Notes: a model not told the origin generated them from the letters alone. Numbered from the stretch's first letter, positions 54,221-62,918 are shown. The stretch: 64,000 nt of DNA from Carthagonibacter sp032251515 (GCA_032251515.1 JAVVDU010000001.1:101431-165430); one strand, 5' to 3'. Translations and numbers: made by a program.

Positions 54221-54863
54221 CGTCCATCAGGAAGGGATTCCGGCCGACGCGCGTTCGCTCCATGTCCGCGCGCTCCTGGAATTCGGTGCGCGTGGGGCCC
54301 GGGCACAGGACGGTGACCGTCACGCCCGTCCGGCGCAGCTCCTCGCGCAGTGCCTCGGAGAAGTGGAGCACGTAGGCCTTGCTGGCGAAGTAGACGGCCA
54401 TCCAGGGGCCGGGCTGGAAGGCCGCGGTGGAGGCCACGTTGAGGATCCGGCCCGCGCCGCGGTCGCGCATCGCCGGGAGCAGGCGCCGGGTGAGCTCCGT
54501 GGGGGCGAGCACGTTCACCCGGATCATCCCCGTCTGGGCCGCGAGCGGCCGTTCCGCGAACGGACCCCACGTCCCGAACCCCGCGTTGTTGACGAGGAAG
54601 TCCACCTCGAAGCCCTCGGCCGCCAGCGCCGCCTCGATACGGGCGGGTCCCTCAGGGTCCTCGAGGTCCGCCGCGACCGGCAGGGCCCGCACGCCGTGAC
54701 GGGTCTCGATGTCGGCCGCCAGGCCCTCCAGCCGCTCCCTCCGGCGTGCCGTCAGCGCGACCGGCCAGCCGGCCGCCGCGAGCCGCTGCGCGAGCTCGCG
54801 CCCGATCCCGGCGGAGGCACCCGTCACCAGGGCGCCCCGGCGCTCCGTTCCGCGCCGGCTCAT
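54221..54863 (-). CDS. short-chain dehydrogenase/reductase, 3' end in gap
   Basis: 214 aa visible from ATG 54863, overlapping the Vgb gene as ATGA (54860-54863). Rossmann start ALVTGASAGIGRELAQRLAAAG (TGxxxGIG), VDFLVNNAGFGTWGPF (NNAG), ILNVASTAAFQPGPWMAVYFASKAYVLHFSEAL with the catalytic Ser, Tyr and Lys (YxxxK: YFASK), and VLCPGPTRTEF. It is an NAD(P)-dependent oxidoreductase of the DltE/YqjQ-like classical type. The substrate is unknown. About 45 residues are missing at the C terminus. Confidence 0.9.
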
Positions 54864-55789
54864 CGGCCGTCCACCCTCCGGCCGTCCGTCCCCAGCAGCG
54901 CGCGGCCGATCGTTCCCGCATCGGTCCCGAACCAGATCGCGTCCGTGGCCGGGTCGTACGCCATGTGCCGTACGGAACCGCCGCCACCGGGGATGGGCGT
55001 CACCGAGAAGAAGCGCTCGCGGTCCGGATCGAACCCGACGAGCCGGTTCGGCTCGGGTCCCGTCTCGACGAACCAGATCCGGCCCGCCCGGTCGAGCGCC
55101 ATGCCGTAGGGCCGCGCGTCCGTCCCGGCCGGCGCCGGCCACTCCCTCACCGAGCCGTCGCGGGGATCGAGCCGGCCCAGGATGCCGCCGGCGAAGTCCA
55201 CGTACCACACGTGCCCCCGTGGCGTCACCACGAGACGGCGGGGCCGGACGTCCTCCCTGGGCAGCTCGACTTCGCGGACTGTCATGGTGGCCGGGTCGAC
55301 GGTGCCGATCCGGCCGGCCGCGAACTCGGTGAACCAGGGCCGGCCCGTGGAGTCCACCACGATCCCGTACGGCCGCGCGTCGGGCGTGGGGACGGCGGCC
55401 AGCTCGGGCCTGGGCTCGGTCGCGGCCGGGTCGAGCCGCCCCACGAAGTTCCCGTTCTGCACGGTGAACCAGATTTCGCCCCCGGGGCCGAACACCAGGG
55501 TGTGCGGGTCCCGCGCCACAGGGTCCGGCATCGGGATCGAGGTGAACCCGCCGTCCCCGGCCGGATCGTGCAGGAGGATCTCCGCGCTCCGGTTCCCGGC
55601 GATCCAGATCCGGCCGTCCGCGGCGACGACGAGGTTGTGGGGGCCCGTCCCGACCGGGAGGTCCGTCCGTTCGAAGCCACCGGTCGCGGGATCGAGCCGG
55701 GCGATATAGTCGCCCCGCTGACCCACGAACCAGATCGTGCCGTCGGGCGCCACGTCCGGATCGCGCGGCCGCGTGTCCGGCCACGGGAC
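54860..55789 (-). CDS. virginiamycin B lyase-like (Vgb) beta-propeller, 5' end in gap
   Basis: About 310 residues of six or seven propeller blades, each with GRIWF/GxIWF motifs (DGTIWFVGQRGDYIARLDP, GEIWFTVQNGNFVGRLDP, GHVWYVDFAGGILGRLDP). The fold is that of streptogramin B lyase, but most such chromosomal proteins in soil bacteria are secreted and uncharacterised, so resistance is not claimed. The start and any signal peptide are lost in the gap at 55790-55889. It is coupled to the SDR gene. The open frame running into the next gene across the Ns is spurious. Confidence 0.82.
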   Translation of the reverse strand, partial: VPWPDTRPRDPDVAPDGTIWFVGQRGDYIARLDPATGGFERTDLPVGTGPHNLVVAADGRIWIAGNRSAEILLHDPAGDGGFTSIPMPDPVARDPHTLVFGPGGEIWFTVQNGNFVGRLDPAATEPRPELAAVPTPDARPYGIVVDSTGRPWFTEFAAGRIGTVDPATMTVREVELPREDVRPRRLVVTPRGHVWYVDFAGGILGRLDPRDGSVREWPAPAGTDARPYGMALDRAGRIWFVETGPEPNRLVGFDPDRERFFSVTPIPGGGGSVRHMAYDPATDAIWFGTDAGTIGRALLGTDGRRVDGR

Positions 55790-55889
55790 NNNNNNNNNNN
55801 NNNNNNNNNNNNNNNNNNNNNNNNNNNNNNNNNNNNNNNNNNNNNNNNNNNNNNNNNNNNNNNNNNNNNNNNNNNNNNNNNNNNNNNNN
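55790..55889. other. 100-N scaffold gap between Vgb-like and YbaK-like genes
   Basis: Exactly 100 N. It contains the C terminus of the YbaK-like gene and the start of the Vgb-like gene; the apparent fused frame is an artefact. Confidence 0.9.
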
Positions 55890-56251
55890 TCGCCGGAGCG
55901 CAGCACTTCGTCCACGAACGTGGACTGCCCGTACAGCCGCCCGAACGGCGGCATGGCGCCCAGGTCGCAGTCGGGGAACATGCGGGCCAGCTCGCTCTCG
56001 GTGGCCAGTTCCGCCTTCTCCGCGCCGGTCGCCTGCCGAAGCTTGTCGAGGTCCAGGCGCCGGGTCGCCGGCAGTACGCACAGGGCGGGACGCCCGTCCA
56101 GGAGCACTTCCACGGTCTTGGCCCAGTTCCGGCCCGGCACGTGACTGGCCGCCGCTTCCTCCTGGGCCGTGAAGGCCGGCGCGTGATCGATGACCTCGTA
56201 GTCCGCTCCCGCCTCCTCCAGGAGCCCCTCGAGTCTCGCCGCGATCGTCAT
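55890..56251 (-). CDS. YbaK/ProX-type aminoacyl-tRNA deacylase domain protein, 3' end in gap
   Basis: About 120 aa visible from ATG 56251. It reads DYEVIDHAPAFTAQEEAAASHVPGRNWAKTVEVLLDGRPALCVLPATRRLDLDKLRQATGAEKAELATESELARMFPDCDLGAMPPFGRLYG. The conserved K in AKTVEV and the GAMPPFG loop are the family signature. These proteins hydrolyse mischarged aminoacyl-tRNAs such as Cys- or Ala-tRNAPro. About 40 C-terminal residues are missing in the gap. Confidence 0.85.
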
Positions 56252-56282
56252 GGAATCCCTCCTGTTTCGGGCGCGGGCGCGC

Positions 56283-56825
56283 TCAGCGGCGCGCCGTGAG
56301 AGTCTTCAGGACGGCGTGGGCGGCCACGGGAGCCGTCTCCTCGGCCCCCCGGGCGCCCAGCGCCTCGAGCACGGGGCGCACTTCATCGCGGAGCACCTCG
56401 CAGTAGTGATCGTGCAGGACGTGATGCGCCGCCTGCCGGAACCAGAGCGAGTCGGCGTGCCGCGGGATGCCCTCCAGGAGTGGCACCAGCCCGCCGCACT
56501 TCAGCGCGATGAGCGCTTCGGCCGCGAGCCAGCGCACCCCGAATTCCCGGTCATCCAGCGCCTCGACGAGCGACGCGGCCGCCATGGGACTGGCGATGTA
56601 GAGCAGGGCCTCGGCCGCCTCGAGCCGGAGGAGCGGCCGGGGGTCCGAGAGCGCTTCCATCAGGGCGGGCGCCGCCGCCTCGCCCAGCCGCACCAGGCAG
56701 CGGCGGGCCTTGCGGCGCACCAGTCCGTCTTCGGATACCAGGTCGCCGAGCAGCCGGGGCACGTCCTGCGGGCAGCGCACGGAGGGGTCCACGGCTTCAG
56801 GGAATGCGGTCGGAGACATCGGCAT
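56283..56825 (-). CDS. HEAT-repeat protein
   Basis: 180 aa (ATG at 56825 or two codons later). Four or five HEAT-like helical repeats: DVPRLLGDLVSEDGLVRRKARRCLVRLGEAAAPALMEALSDPRPLLRLEAAEALLYI and continuing. Such proteins are protein-binding scaffolds, often found beside phycobilin-lyase or sensor genes, but no partner is evident here. No signal peptide. It lies between the YbaK-like gene and the divergent MscS gene. Confidence 0.85.
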   Translation of the reverse strand: MPMSPTAFPEAVDPSVRCPQDVPRLLGDLVSEDGLVRRKARRCLVRLGEAAAPALMEALSDPRPLLRLEAAEALLYIASPMAAASLVEALDDREFGVRWLAAEALIALKCGGLVPLLEGIPRHADSLWFRQAAHHVLHDHYCEVLRDEVRPVLEALGARGAEETAPVAAHAVLKTLTARR

Positions 56826-56968
56826 CTCCCTTCCGCGACGACGGGGGTGATCGTCGCCTTGTCTCGCGATACCGGCGGGCCTACGCTCAGTCTGAACTTA
56901 CGTTGGTAGGGGCCACGCCGCATCCCAGCCGCGCTCCCGTGCCCGCATCGGCTGCAAGGAGGATGATC

Positions 56969-57474
56969 ATGCCGCAGGAAGACGTCTCGATCCTCGCCGA
57001 CCGCGCGATGGAGGTCGCCTCGGCCTGGGGCCTGCGCGTGCTGGGAGCCGTCGCCGTGCTGCTCATCGGGTGGATGTTCGCCCGCTGGACCCGCCGCCTC
57101 ACCCGGCGCGGCATGGAGCGCGCCGAGGTCGACTCCACGCTCGTCCCGTTCGCGTCGAACCTGGTCTACGCCCTCGTGCTGATCTTCGTGCTGGTCGCGG
57201 TGCTCGGACTGTTCGGGATCCCGACGACCTCGTTCGTGGCCGTGCTCGGCGCCGCTTCTCTCGCCGTCGGACTCGCGCTGCAGGGCACCCTGTCGAACTT
57301 CGCCTCCGGCGTCATGCTCCTCCTGTTCCGCCCGTTCCGCGTCGGCGACTACATCCAGACGGCTGACATCGCCGGAAGCGTGCAGGCGATCGGGATCTTC
57401 GCTTCCACCCTGGACACGCCCGACAACGTGCGGATCATCGTCCCGAACTCGGAGGTGTACGGGAAGGCGATCCG
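56969..57474 (+). CDS. MscS-family mechanosensitive channel, 3' end in gap
   Basis: At least 168 aa from ATG 56969, with AAGGAGG ending 6 bases upstream (an ATG at 56963 lies directly on it). Three membrane helices and the pore helix TM3 with AASLAVGLALQGTLSNFASGVMLLLFRPFRVGDYI, the MscS signature, then the beta domain VRIIVPNSEVYGKAI. It opens under membrane tension and releases osmolytes. The vestibule C-terminal part, about 100 residues, is lost in the gap. Confidence 0.92.
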
Positions 57475-57574
57475 NNNNNNNNNNNNNNNNNNNNNNNNNN
57501 NNNNNNNNNNNNNNNNNNNNNNNNNNNNNNNNNNNNNNNNNNNNNNNNNNNNNNNNNNNNNNNNNNNNNNNNNN
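57475..57574. other. 100-N scaffold gap after mscS
   Basis: Exactly 100 N; holds the rest of the MscS gene and possibly the upstream region of the next gene. True length unknown. Confidence 0.9.
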
Positions 57575-57678
57575 GCGGGATCTCGTCACGCGGGGGCCGC
57601 AGGTATAGCTTGCAGCGGTGCGGCACCGGTCCGGGCGAGGGCCCGGCCGGGTGGACACGGCCGCCCGCCGGAGGCCTC

Positions 57679-58770
57679 TTGGAACAGGCGCCCGAACCCG
57701 AACTTCTTCCCACCCTGCTGGACGGGGCCGTCGGCCCCGCGCCGACGGACGCGTCGGAGTTCACGCCCCTCAGCCGGGTGGCGTCGGACCGGGCCCGCCC
57801 GTTGCCGGTCCGCCTCGCGGCGTACGAGGACCTCATCGCCTCCGAGGTGGGCGACACGTCGTTCGGCCGCGCCCGCAACCTCGAACGCGAGTCCGGCCTG
57901 CGGCAGCTGTTCCTGAAGTTCGAGGGCAGCAACCCGACCGGCACCCAGAAGGACCGCATCGCCTTCGCCCAGGTCCACGACGCCCTGCGCCGCGGCTACG
58001 ACGCCGTCACGATCGCCACGTGCGGGAACTACGGGGCCGCCATGGCCTTCGCCGCGTCCCTGGCCGGGATCCGCTGCGTCATCCATATCCCCGACGGCTA
58101 CACCACGCGCCGGCTGGACGAGATGGTCGCGGCGGGCGCCGAGATCGTGCGCGTGCCCGGCGACTACGAGGCTGCGGTGGAAGCCGCCCGGGCCCGGGCG
58201 GCCGCGGAGGAGCTCTACGATGCGAACCCGGGCGGCGATAACGCCGTGCTGCAGATGCAGGCCTACGGCGAGGTGGCGCGCGAGATCTACGACGAGCTCG
58301 GCGACGCCCCGGCTGTCGTCGCCGTCTCCGTGTCGAACGGCACGACGCTGGCCGGGCTGCACCGCGGCTTCGCCAGCCTGTGGCGGCGCGGCAAGACGTC
58401 CCGCGTCCCGCGGTTCGTGGCCGGCTCCTCGCACGGCAAGAACCCCATCGTGCGCTCCTGCCTGCGCGGCCTCGCGCGCTGCGAGGACCTCGACCCGCTG
58501 AAGGTGCGGGAGACGGCGGTCAACGAGCCCCTCATCAACTGGCACTCGTACGACGGCGACGCGGCCCTGGAAGCGATCCGCGGCTCGGGCGGGTTCGCGG
58601 CCGACGCCAGCGACCGCGACATGCTCCGGATGGCCCGCCGGCTGCGGGAGGCGGAGGGGCTCAGCGTCCTGCCCGCGTCCACGGCGGGCCTCGTGGTCCT
58701 CCTGGCCCGGCATGCCGCGGAGCCGCTGCCGCCGGACCGGTACGTGGCGCTGCTGACCGGCCGGCGCTGA
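57679..58770 (+). CDS. threonine-synthase-like PLP enzyme
   Basis: 363 aa from TTG 57679, with GGAGG a few bases upstream; a TTG at 57610 would add a non-family leader. PLP fold type II: FEGSNPTGTQKDRIAFAQVHDAL with the Schiff-base Lys, TIATCGNYGAAMAFAASLAGIRCVIHIP, DEMVAAGAEIVRVPGDYEAA, and VSVSNGTTLAGLHRGFASL (phosphate-binding SNGT). It resembles ThrC-like enzymes, but similarity by eye cannot fix the substrate, so diaminopropionate-type or other beta/gamma-replacement activities are possible. It is first of a tightly spaced cluster with the DUF1611 gene 34 bases downstream. Confidence 0.85.
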   Translation: MEQAPEPELLPTLLDGAVGPAPTDASEFTPLSRVASDRARPLPVRLAAYEDLIASEVGDTSFGRARNLERESGLRQLFLKFEGSNPTGTQKDRIAFAQVHDALRRGYDAVTIATCGNYGAAMAFAASLAGIRCVIHIPDGYTTRRLDEMVAAGAEIVRVPGDYEAAVEAARARAAAEELYDANPGGDNAVLQMQAYGEVAREIYDELGDAPAVVAVSVSNGTTLAGLHRGFASLWRRGKTSRVPRFVAGSSHGKNPIVRSCLRGLARCEDLDPLKVRETAVNEPLINWHSYDGDAALEAIRGSGGFAADASDRDMLRMARRLREAEGLSVLPASTAGLVVLLARHAAEPLPPDRYVALLTGRR

Positions 58771-58804
58771 ACCTCCCGTGCCCGAAGCGACCCCGGAGGA
58801 CCGT

Positions 58805-59923
58805 ATGACCGACGCGCCGGATACCGCCCGCGTCCCCCTCGGCCCCGATGGCGCCGCCATCGTGTGGTGTGAGGGGGCATTCGCCACCACGTACGGCAAG
58901 ACGGCGCACGGACTGGTTCGCCGCACCCGCCGCTACCGCCTGGCGGCCGTGATCGATTCCACCCTCGCCGGGCGGGACGCGGGCGAGGTCCTGGACGGGC
59001 AGACGGCCGGGATCCCGATCGTGGCGGATCTCGCTGCGGCCCTGGCGACGTCCCGGCGAGCCGGAAGTCCGGCCACGCACTTCGTGATCGGGCTGGCTCC
59101 GGACGGCGGCCGCCTGCCGCCCGCGGGACGCCGCGTGGTCGCGGCGGCGATCGCTGCCGGCCTGCACGTGGATTCGGGGCTCCACGACTTCCTGTCCGAG
59201 GACCCGGACCTCGCCGGGCGCGCCGCGGCGGCCGGCGTGCGGATCCGCGACGTGCGCCGCACCCCGCCGCGCGGCGAGCTGCACGGGTGGACGGGAAAGA
59301 TCGAGGAGGTCGGATCTCTCCGCCTCGCGGTCCTGGGAACCGACTCGGCCGTGGGCAAGCGCACCACGGCGTGGATCCTCGTGGACGCTCTCGCCGCGGC
59401 GGGCGTGTCGACCGAGCTCGTGGGAACGGGACAGACCGCCTGGATGCAGGGGGCGCGCTACGGCCTGCTTCTGGACTCCCTGGTCAGCGACTTCATGGCC
59501 GGTGAGATCGAGCACGCCACCTGGCTCGCGTGGAGCGAGCGCCGCCCGGATGTGATCGTGATCGAGGGACAGGGAAGCCTCATGAACCCCGCCTATCCGG
59601 GTGGATACGAGATCCTCGCGGCCGCGCGCCCGCACGGCATCGTCCTCCAGCACGCGCCGGCGCGAGCCGAATACGACGGCTTCCCCGGCTGTCCGGTGCA
59701 CCCGCTGGAGACACAGATCGAGGCGCTGCGCCTCGTCTCGGGCCGGCCGGTCGTGGCCATCACCCTGAACCACGAGGGGATGGACCGCGCCGAGATCGAC
59801 CGCGCGGCCGCCGACATCCAAGCCCGCATCGGAGTCCCGGTGCTGGACCCGCTGTGGCACGGGCCGGAGCGGCTGGTGTCGACCGTCCGCGGCCTGCTCG
59901 GGGACCGCGAGGTCGCCCCGTGA
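58805..59923 (+). CDS. DUF1611 (DgcN-type) P-loop protein, probable D-glutamate N-acetyltransferase
   Basis: 372 aa from ATG 58805, with GGAGGA 4 bases upstream. The N-terminal Rossmann-like domain includes VIDSTLAGRDAGEVLDG and HFVIGLAPDGGRLPP. The C-terminal P-loop domain has AVLGTDSAVGKRTTAWILVDALAAAGVSTELVGTGQTAWMQGARYG and VIVIEGQGSLMNPAYPG. DUF1611 proteins of the DgcN type were reported to N-acetylate D-glutamate, working with the enolase-superfamily racemase DgcA. An epimerase of that superfamily is two genes downstream. The GTG of the next gene overlaps its stop (59920-59923). Confidence 0.85.
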   Translation: MTDAPDTARVPLGPDGAAIVWCEGAFATTYGKTAHGLVRRTRRYRLAAVIDSTLAGRDAGEVLDGQTAGIPIVADLAAALATSRRAGSPATHFVIGLAPDGGRLPPAGRRVVAAAIAAGLHVDSGLHDFLSEDPDLAGRAAAAGVRIRDVRRTPPRGELHGWTGKIEEVGSLRLAVLGTDSAVGKRTTAWILVDALAAAGVSTELVGTGQTAWMQGARYGLLLDSLVSDFMAGEIEHATWLAWSERRPDVIVIEGQGSLMNPAYPGGYEILAAARPHGIVLQHAPARAEYDGFPGCPVHPLETQIEALRLVSGRPVVAITLNHEGMDRAEIDRAAADIQARIGVPVLDPLWHGPERLVSTVRGLLGDREVAP

Positions 59924-61830
59924 CCCCCGTCCCCGGCCTGGAGCGGCTCCTCGTCCTCGACCGCCTGGAGGTGGGGCCGCCGCACCTCGACCGGCGCGGC
60001 CTGCGGGTACCGTACCGGGTCGAGGCCGGGGGCACCGCCGCCGGGACGACGCTGTCGTACCGGTACGAGGAGGACGTCTTCGATCCGGACGACCCCGCGT
60101 CGCAGAACCTCGGCGCGCTGATCGGCGCGCAGGTGGCGCTGAACTACGGCCTGTTCGCCCGGGAGATCCGGCTGCACGGGTACCTGGACGCCGCAGACCG
60201 GACCTTCCTCGCGTCCGCCGCGTCTAATACGGCACGTGAGATATTCGTACACAAGATATTACGCGACAATCCGTTCATAACGGACTCCGTACGTAACATG
60301 GAAGCGGTCAGGGCGGAGTCCTACCTGCAGGCCGACATCGTGTACGACGGGCCGGCCGCGGGCGGAAAGTCGCCCGCGTGGTCGCGGGACCGCACCCGCA
60401 TCGCCGTATTGTCGAGCGGCGGCAAGGAGAGCCTGCTCAGTTACGGCCTGCTGCGCGAGGCCGGACTCGANNNNNNNNNNNNNNNNNNNNNNNNNNNNNN
60501 NNNNNNNNNNNNNNNNNNNNNNNNNNNNNNNNNNNNNNNNNNNNNNNNNNNNNNNNNNNNNNNNNNNNNNTGCGGTCGCTGCGAGAAGTGCCGCCGGGTC
60601 GTCTCGATGCTCGTCGCCGCGGGCGGCGACCCCTCGCGGTGCGGCTACACCGCGGCACAGGTCGAGGCCTGCCTGTCCGCGGTGGCCACCGGCGAGATCC
60701 ACCAGGAATCGGACGGGGCCGAGCACGTCCGGTGGTTGCTCCGCGAGGCCGGGCGCCTGCCGGTACAGGTCCGCGCAGCCCTGCCCGCCCGGGCGCACCC
60801 CGAGATCGTGCGGCTGCGGTTCGACGAGCGCCGCGCGCCGCCGCAGGCGGTGCCCCTGGACATCCGGCGTCCCCTCCTCGAGATCCTCCTCCAGCACGCC
60901 GAGGGCGCGGTCCGCCGGTCGGGCCGCCGTTGGGTCCCCTGGGACCCGCTGGACGATCCCGCCGCGTGGCGCCCCTACCGCTTCGAGCCGGGCGCCGGGC
61001 CGCGCCGCGGCGGGCGGGACCGCGACGCGTCGTCCACGCCGACGGAAGCCCGCGACTGGCGGCTCGGCGAGTTCACGTGGCCGGTGGCCGAGCGGCGGTT
61101 CGGCGAGACCGACGTGGCACTCCTGCCGGTGGGAGCGATCGAGCAGCACGGGCCGCACCTGCCGCTCGACACCGATGCGTGGGATGCCGAGCACCTGTGC
61201 GCGGTGGTCGCGGAGCGCTGCGCCGCTCCCCGGCCGCTCGTGCTGCCGCTCGTCCCGTACGGGGTCTCGTACCATCACCAGGAGTTCCCCGGTACGATCG
61301 CCGTCGGCCCCGACACCCTGGCGCGGTTCGTGTACGACATCGGGATGAGCGTCGCGCGCCACGGGATCACCAAGCTCCTGATCGTGAACGGGCACGGGGG
61401 AAACATGCCCGCGCTCCAGTACGCGGCGCAGATGATCAACCGGGACGCGCACATCTTCACCTGCGTGGACACGGGCGAGACGAGCGACGCCGACATCGCC
61501 GCCCTGACCGAGACCGCGCCCGACCTGCACGCCGGCGAGGTCGAGACCAGCACCACCCTGGCGCGCCGCCCGCACCTGGTGGACATGGAGAAGGCGCGAG
61601 CCTTCGTCCCCGGCTCGAGCCTCCGCTACCTGGACTTCCGCTCGGAGTACAGCGTGGAGTGGTTCGCCCACACCGAGCGGCTCTCGCCGAGCGGGGTCCT
61701 CGGCGACCCGACCAGGGCATCGGCCGCCAAGGGGGAGCGGATGTGGGAGATCATGGCCTCCCACCTCGTCGCCTTCGTCGAGGCGCTGAAGACGATGACG
61801 CTCGCCGAGATCCACGAGCGCCGCACCTGA
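59920..61830 (+). CDS. MurL-like domain apparently fused to creatininase-family domain, interrupted by a gap
   Basis: From GTG 59920. The N-terminal part (about 183 residues visible) has LNYGLFAREIRLHG, then IAVLSSGGKESLLSYGLLREAG, an ATP-pyrophosphatase-like SGGKxS loop as in MurL-type UDP-MurNAc-L-Ala-L-Glu epimerases. After the gap comes CGRCEKCRRVVSMLVAAGGD. The frame continues without a stop through a linker (about 61000-61050) into a complete creatininase domain: PVGAIEQHGPHLPLDTDAWDAE, NGHGGNMPALQ, and LHAGEVETSTT carry the metal ligands. No ATG, GTG or TTG lies near the expected creatininase start. So it is either a true fusion or a second gene with a non-canonical start. Confidence 0.7.
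   Translation: MTPVPGLERLLVLDRLEVGPPHLDRRGLRVPYRVEAGGTAAGTTLSYRYEEDVFDPDDPASQNLGALIGAQVALNYGLFAREIRLHGYLDAADRTFLASAASNTAREIFVHKILRDNPFITDSVRNMEAVRAESYLQADIVYDGPAAGGKSPAWSRDRTRIAVLSSGGKESLLSYGLLREAGLXXXXXXXXXXXXXXXXXXXXXXXXXXXXXXXXXXCGRCEKCRRVVSMLVAAGGDPSRCGYTAAQVEACLSAVATGEIHQESDGAEHVRWLLREAGRLPVQVRAALPARAHPEIVRLRFDERRAPPQAVPLDIRRPLLEILLQHAEGAVRRSGRRWVPWDPLDDPAAWRPYRFEPGAGPRRGGRDRDASSTPTEARDWRLGEFTWPVAERRFGETDVALLPVGAIEQHGPHLPLDTDAWDAEHLCAVVAERCAAPRPLVLPLVPYGVSYHHQEFPGTIAVGPDTLARFVYDIGMSVARHGITKLLIVNGHGGNMPALQYAAQMINRDAHIFTCVDTGETSDADIAALTETAPDLHAGEVETSTTLARRPHLVDMEKARAFVPGSSLRYLDFRSEYSVEWFAHTERLSPSGVLGDPTRASAAKGERMWEIMASHLVAFVEALKTMTLAEIHERRT
60223..60303 (+). other. AT-rich, rare-codon patch inside the MurL-like coding region
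   Basis: Twenty-seven consecutive codons here have 35 G/C of 81 bases (43%), while flanking codons are almost all G/C-ending. They include three ATA, one TTA, two GTA, two AAT and two CGT, which are scarce elsewhere in the window. A direct repeat AGATATT occurs at about 60239 and 60254. The encoded peptide (SNTAREIFVHKILRDNPFI) is well formed, so it is not a frameshift. Confidence 0.75.
60471..60570. other. 100-N scaffold gap within the MurL-like gene
   Basis: Exactly 100 N; missing sequence probably about 250-350 bases by comparison with ~440-aa MurL-like proteins. Confidence 0.9.
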
Positions 61831-61841
61831 GGAGCACGGCC

Positions 61842-62915
61842 GTGCGCATCCGGGGCCTCGAGGCGTGGAGGGTCGACCTCCGCCTCGCCGAGCCGTACGA
61901 CATCGCCTACGAGAGCATCTCCACCGTTCCCAACGTCTTCGTACGGCTCCGCACCGAGGGGCGCGCCGTGGGGCTCGGCTGCGCGGCGCCCGACCTGGCG
62001 GTGACCGGCGAGACGGCCGCGCGCACCCTGGATGCCCTGCGGACCGTGGCCGCGCCGGCCGTCCGGGGCGCCGACCCGCTGCGGATCGCCCGGATTCTCG
62101 AGGACGTGCGCGAGCCCCTGGCCGCCCATCCCTCCGCCATGGCGGCGCTGGACATGGCCCTCCACGACCTGCTGGGGAAGGCGGCGGGGCTGCCCGTGTG
62201 GCAGCTCCTGGGCGGCTACCGCGACCGGATCGCCACGAGCGTGACGATCGGGATCCTGCCTGTCGAGGAGACGGTGCGGCGGGCCCGGGCGCGGGTCGCG
62301 CAGGGCTTCCGGGCCCTGAAGCTGAAGGGGGGCCGGGACGTCGACGAGGACGTGGAGCGGGTGCTGCGAGTCCGGGAGGCGGTGGGCGGAGATCCCGCGA
62401 TCCGGTTCGACGCGAACCAGGGCTACACCGTGGCCGACTCGATCCGCTTCGTCGAGGCGACCCGGACGGCCCGGCTCGAGTTGCTCGAACAGCCCACCCC
62501 CCGCGGCGAGCCGGACCTGCTGGGCCGCGTCGCCGGATCGGTCCCCCTGCCGGTGATGGCCGACGAGAGCCTGCTCACCCTGCGCGACGCGTTCCGGCTG
62601 GCGCGCGGCGACCTCGCCGACATGGTGAACGTGAAGCTGATGAAGGTGGGCGGGATCGCCGAGGCCCTCGCCGTGAACGCCGTCGCCCGGTCCGCCCGCC
62701 TGGAGGTGATGGTGGGCTGTATGGACGAGTCCGCCCTCGCCATCGCGGCCGGCCTCCACTTCGCGCTGGCCCGCCCGAACGTGGTGTTCGCCGACCTGGA
62801 CGGGCACCTCGACCTGCTCGGCGACCCGGCACCGGGAGCGGTCGTCCTGCGCGACGGCATCCTGCACCCGACCGGCGGCCCCGGACTCGGCTTTCCGGGC
62901 GATCTGCCGGACTGA
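61842..62915 (+). CDS. dipeptide epimerase / N-acetyl-glutamate racemase-type enolase-superfamily enzyme
   Basis: 357 aa from GTG 61842, preceded by TGAGGAGC. MLE-type enolase superfamily: capping domain residues ~1-115, barrel with LKLKGGRD (KxK catalytic Lys), RFDANQGYT (Asp), LLEQPTPRG (Glu), MADESLLT (Asp) and MVNVKLMKVGGI (Lys), then GCMDESALAI and VFADLDGHLDL. The DxD near the end is typical for dipeptide epimerases that bind an alpha-amino group. Candidates are L-Ala-D/L-Glu epimerase of murein recycling, or DgcA acting with the DUF1611 protein. It is 11 bases downstream of the creatininase end. Confidence 0.87.
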   Translation: MRIRGLEAWRVDLRLAEPYDIAYESISTVPNVFVRLRTEGRAVGLGCAAPDLAVTGETAARTLDALRTVAAPAVRGADPLRIARILEDVREPLAAHPSAMAALDMALHDLLGKAAGLPVWQLLGGYRDRIATSVTIGILPVEETVRRARARVAQGFRALKLKGGRDVDEDVERVLRVREAVGGDPAIRFDANQGYTVADSIRFVEATRTARLELLEQPTPRGEPDLLGRVAGSVPLPVMADESLLTLRDAFRLARGDLADMVNVKLMKVGGIAEALAVNAVARSARLEVMVGCMDESALAIAAGLHFALARPNVVFADLDGHLDLLGDPAPGAVVLRDGILHPTGGPGLGFPGDLPD

Positions 62916-62918
62916 CGG

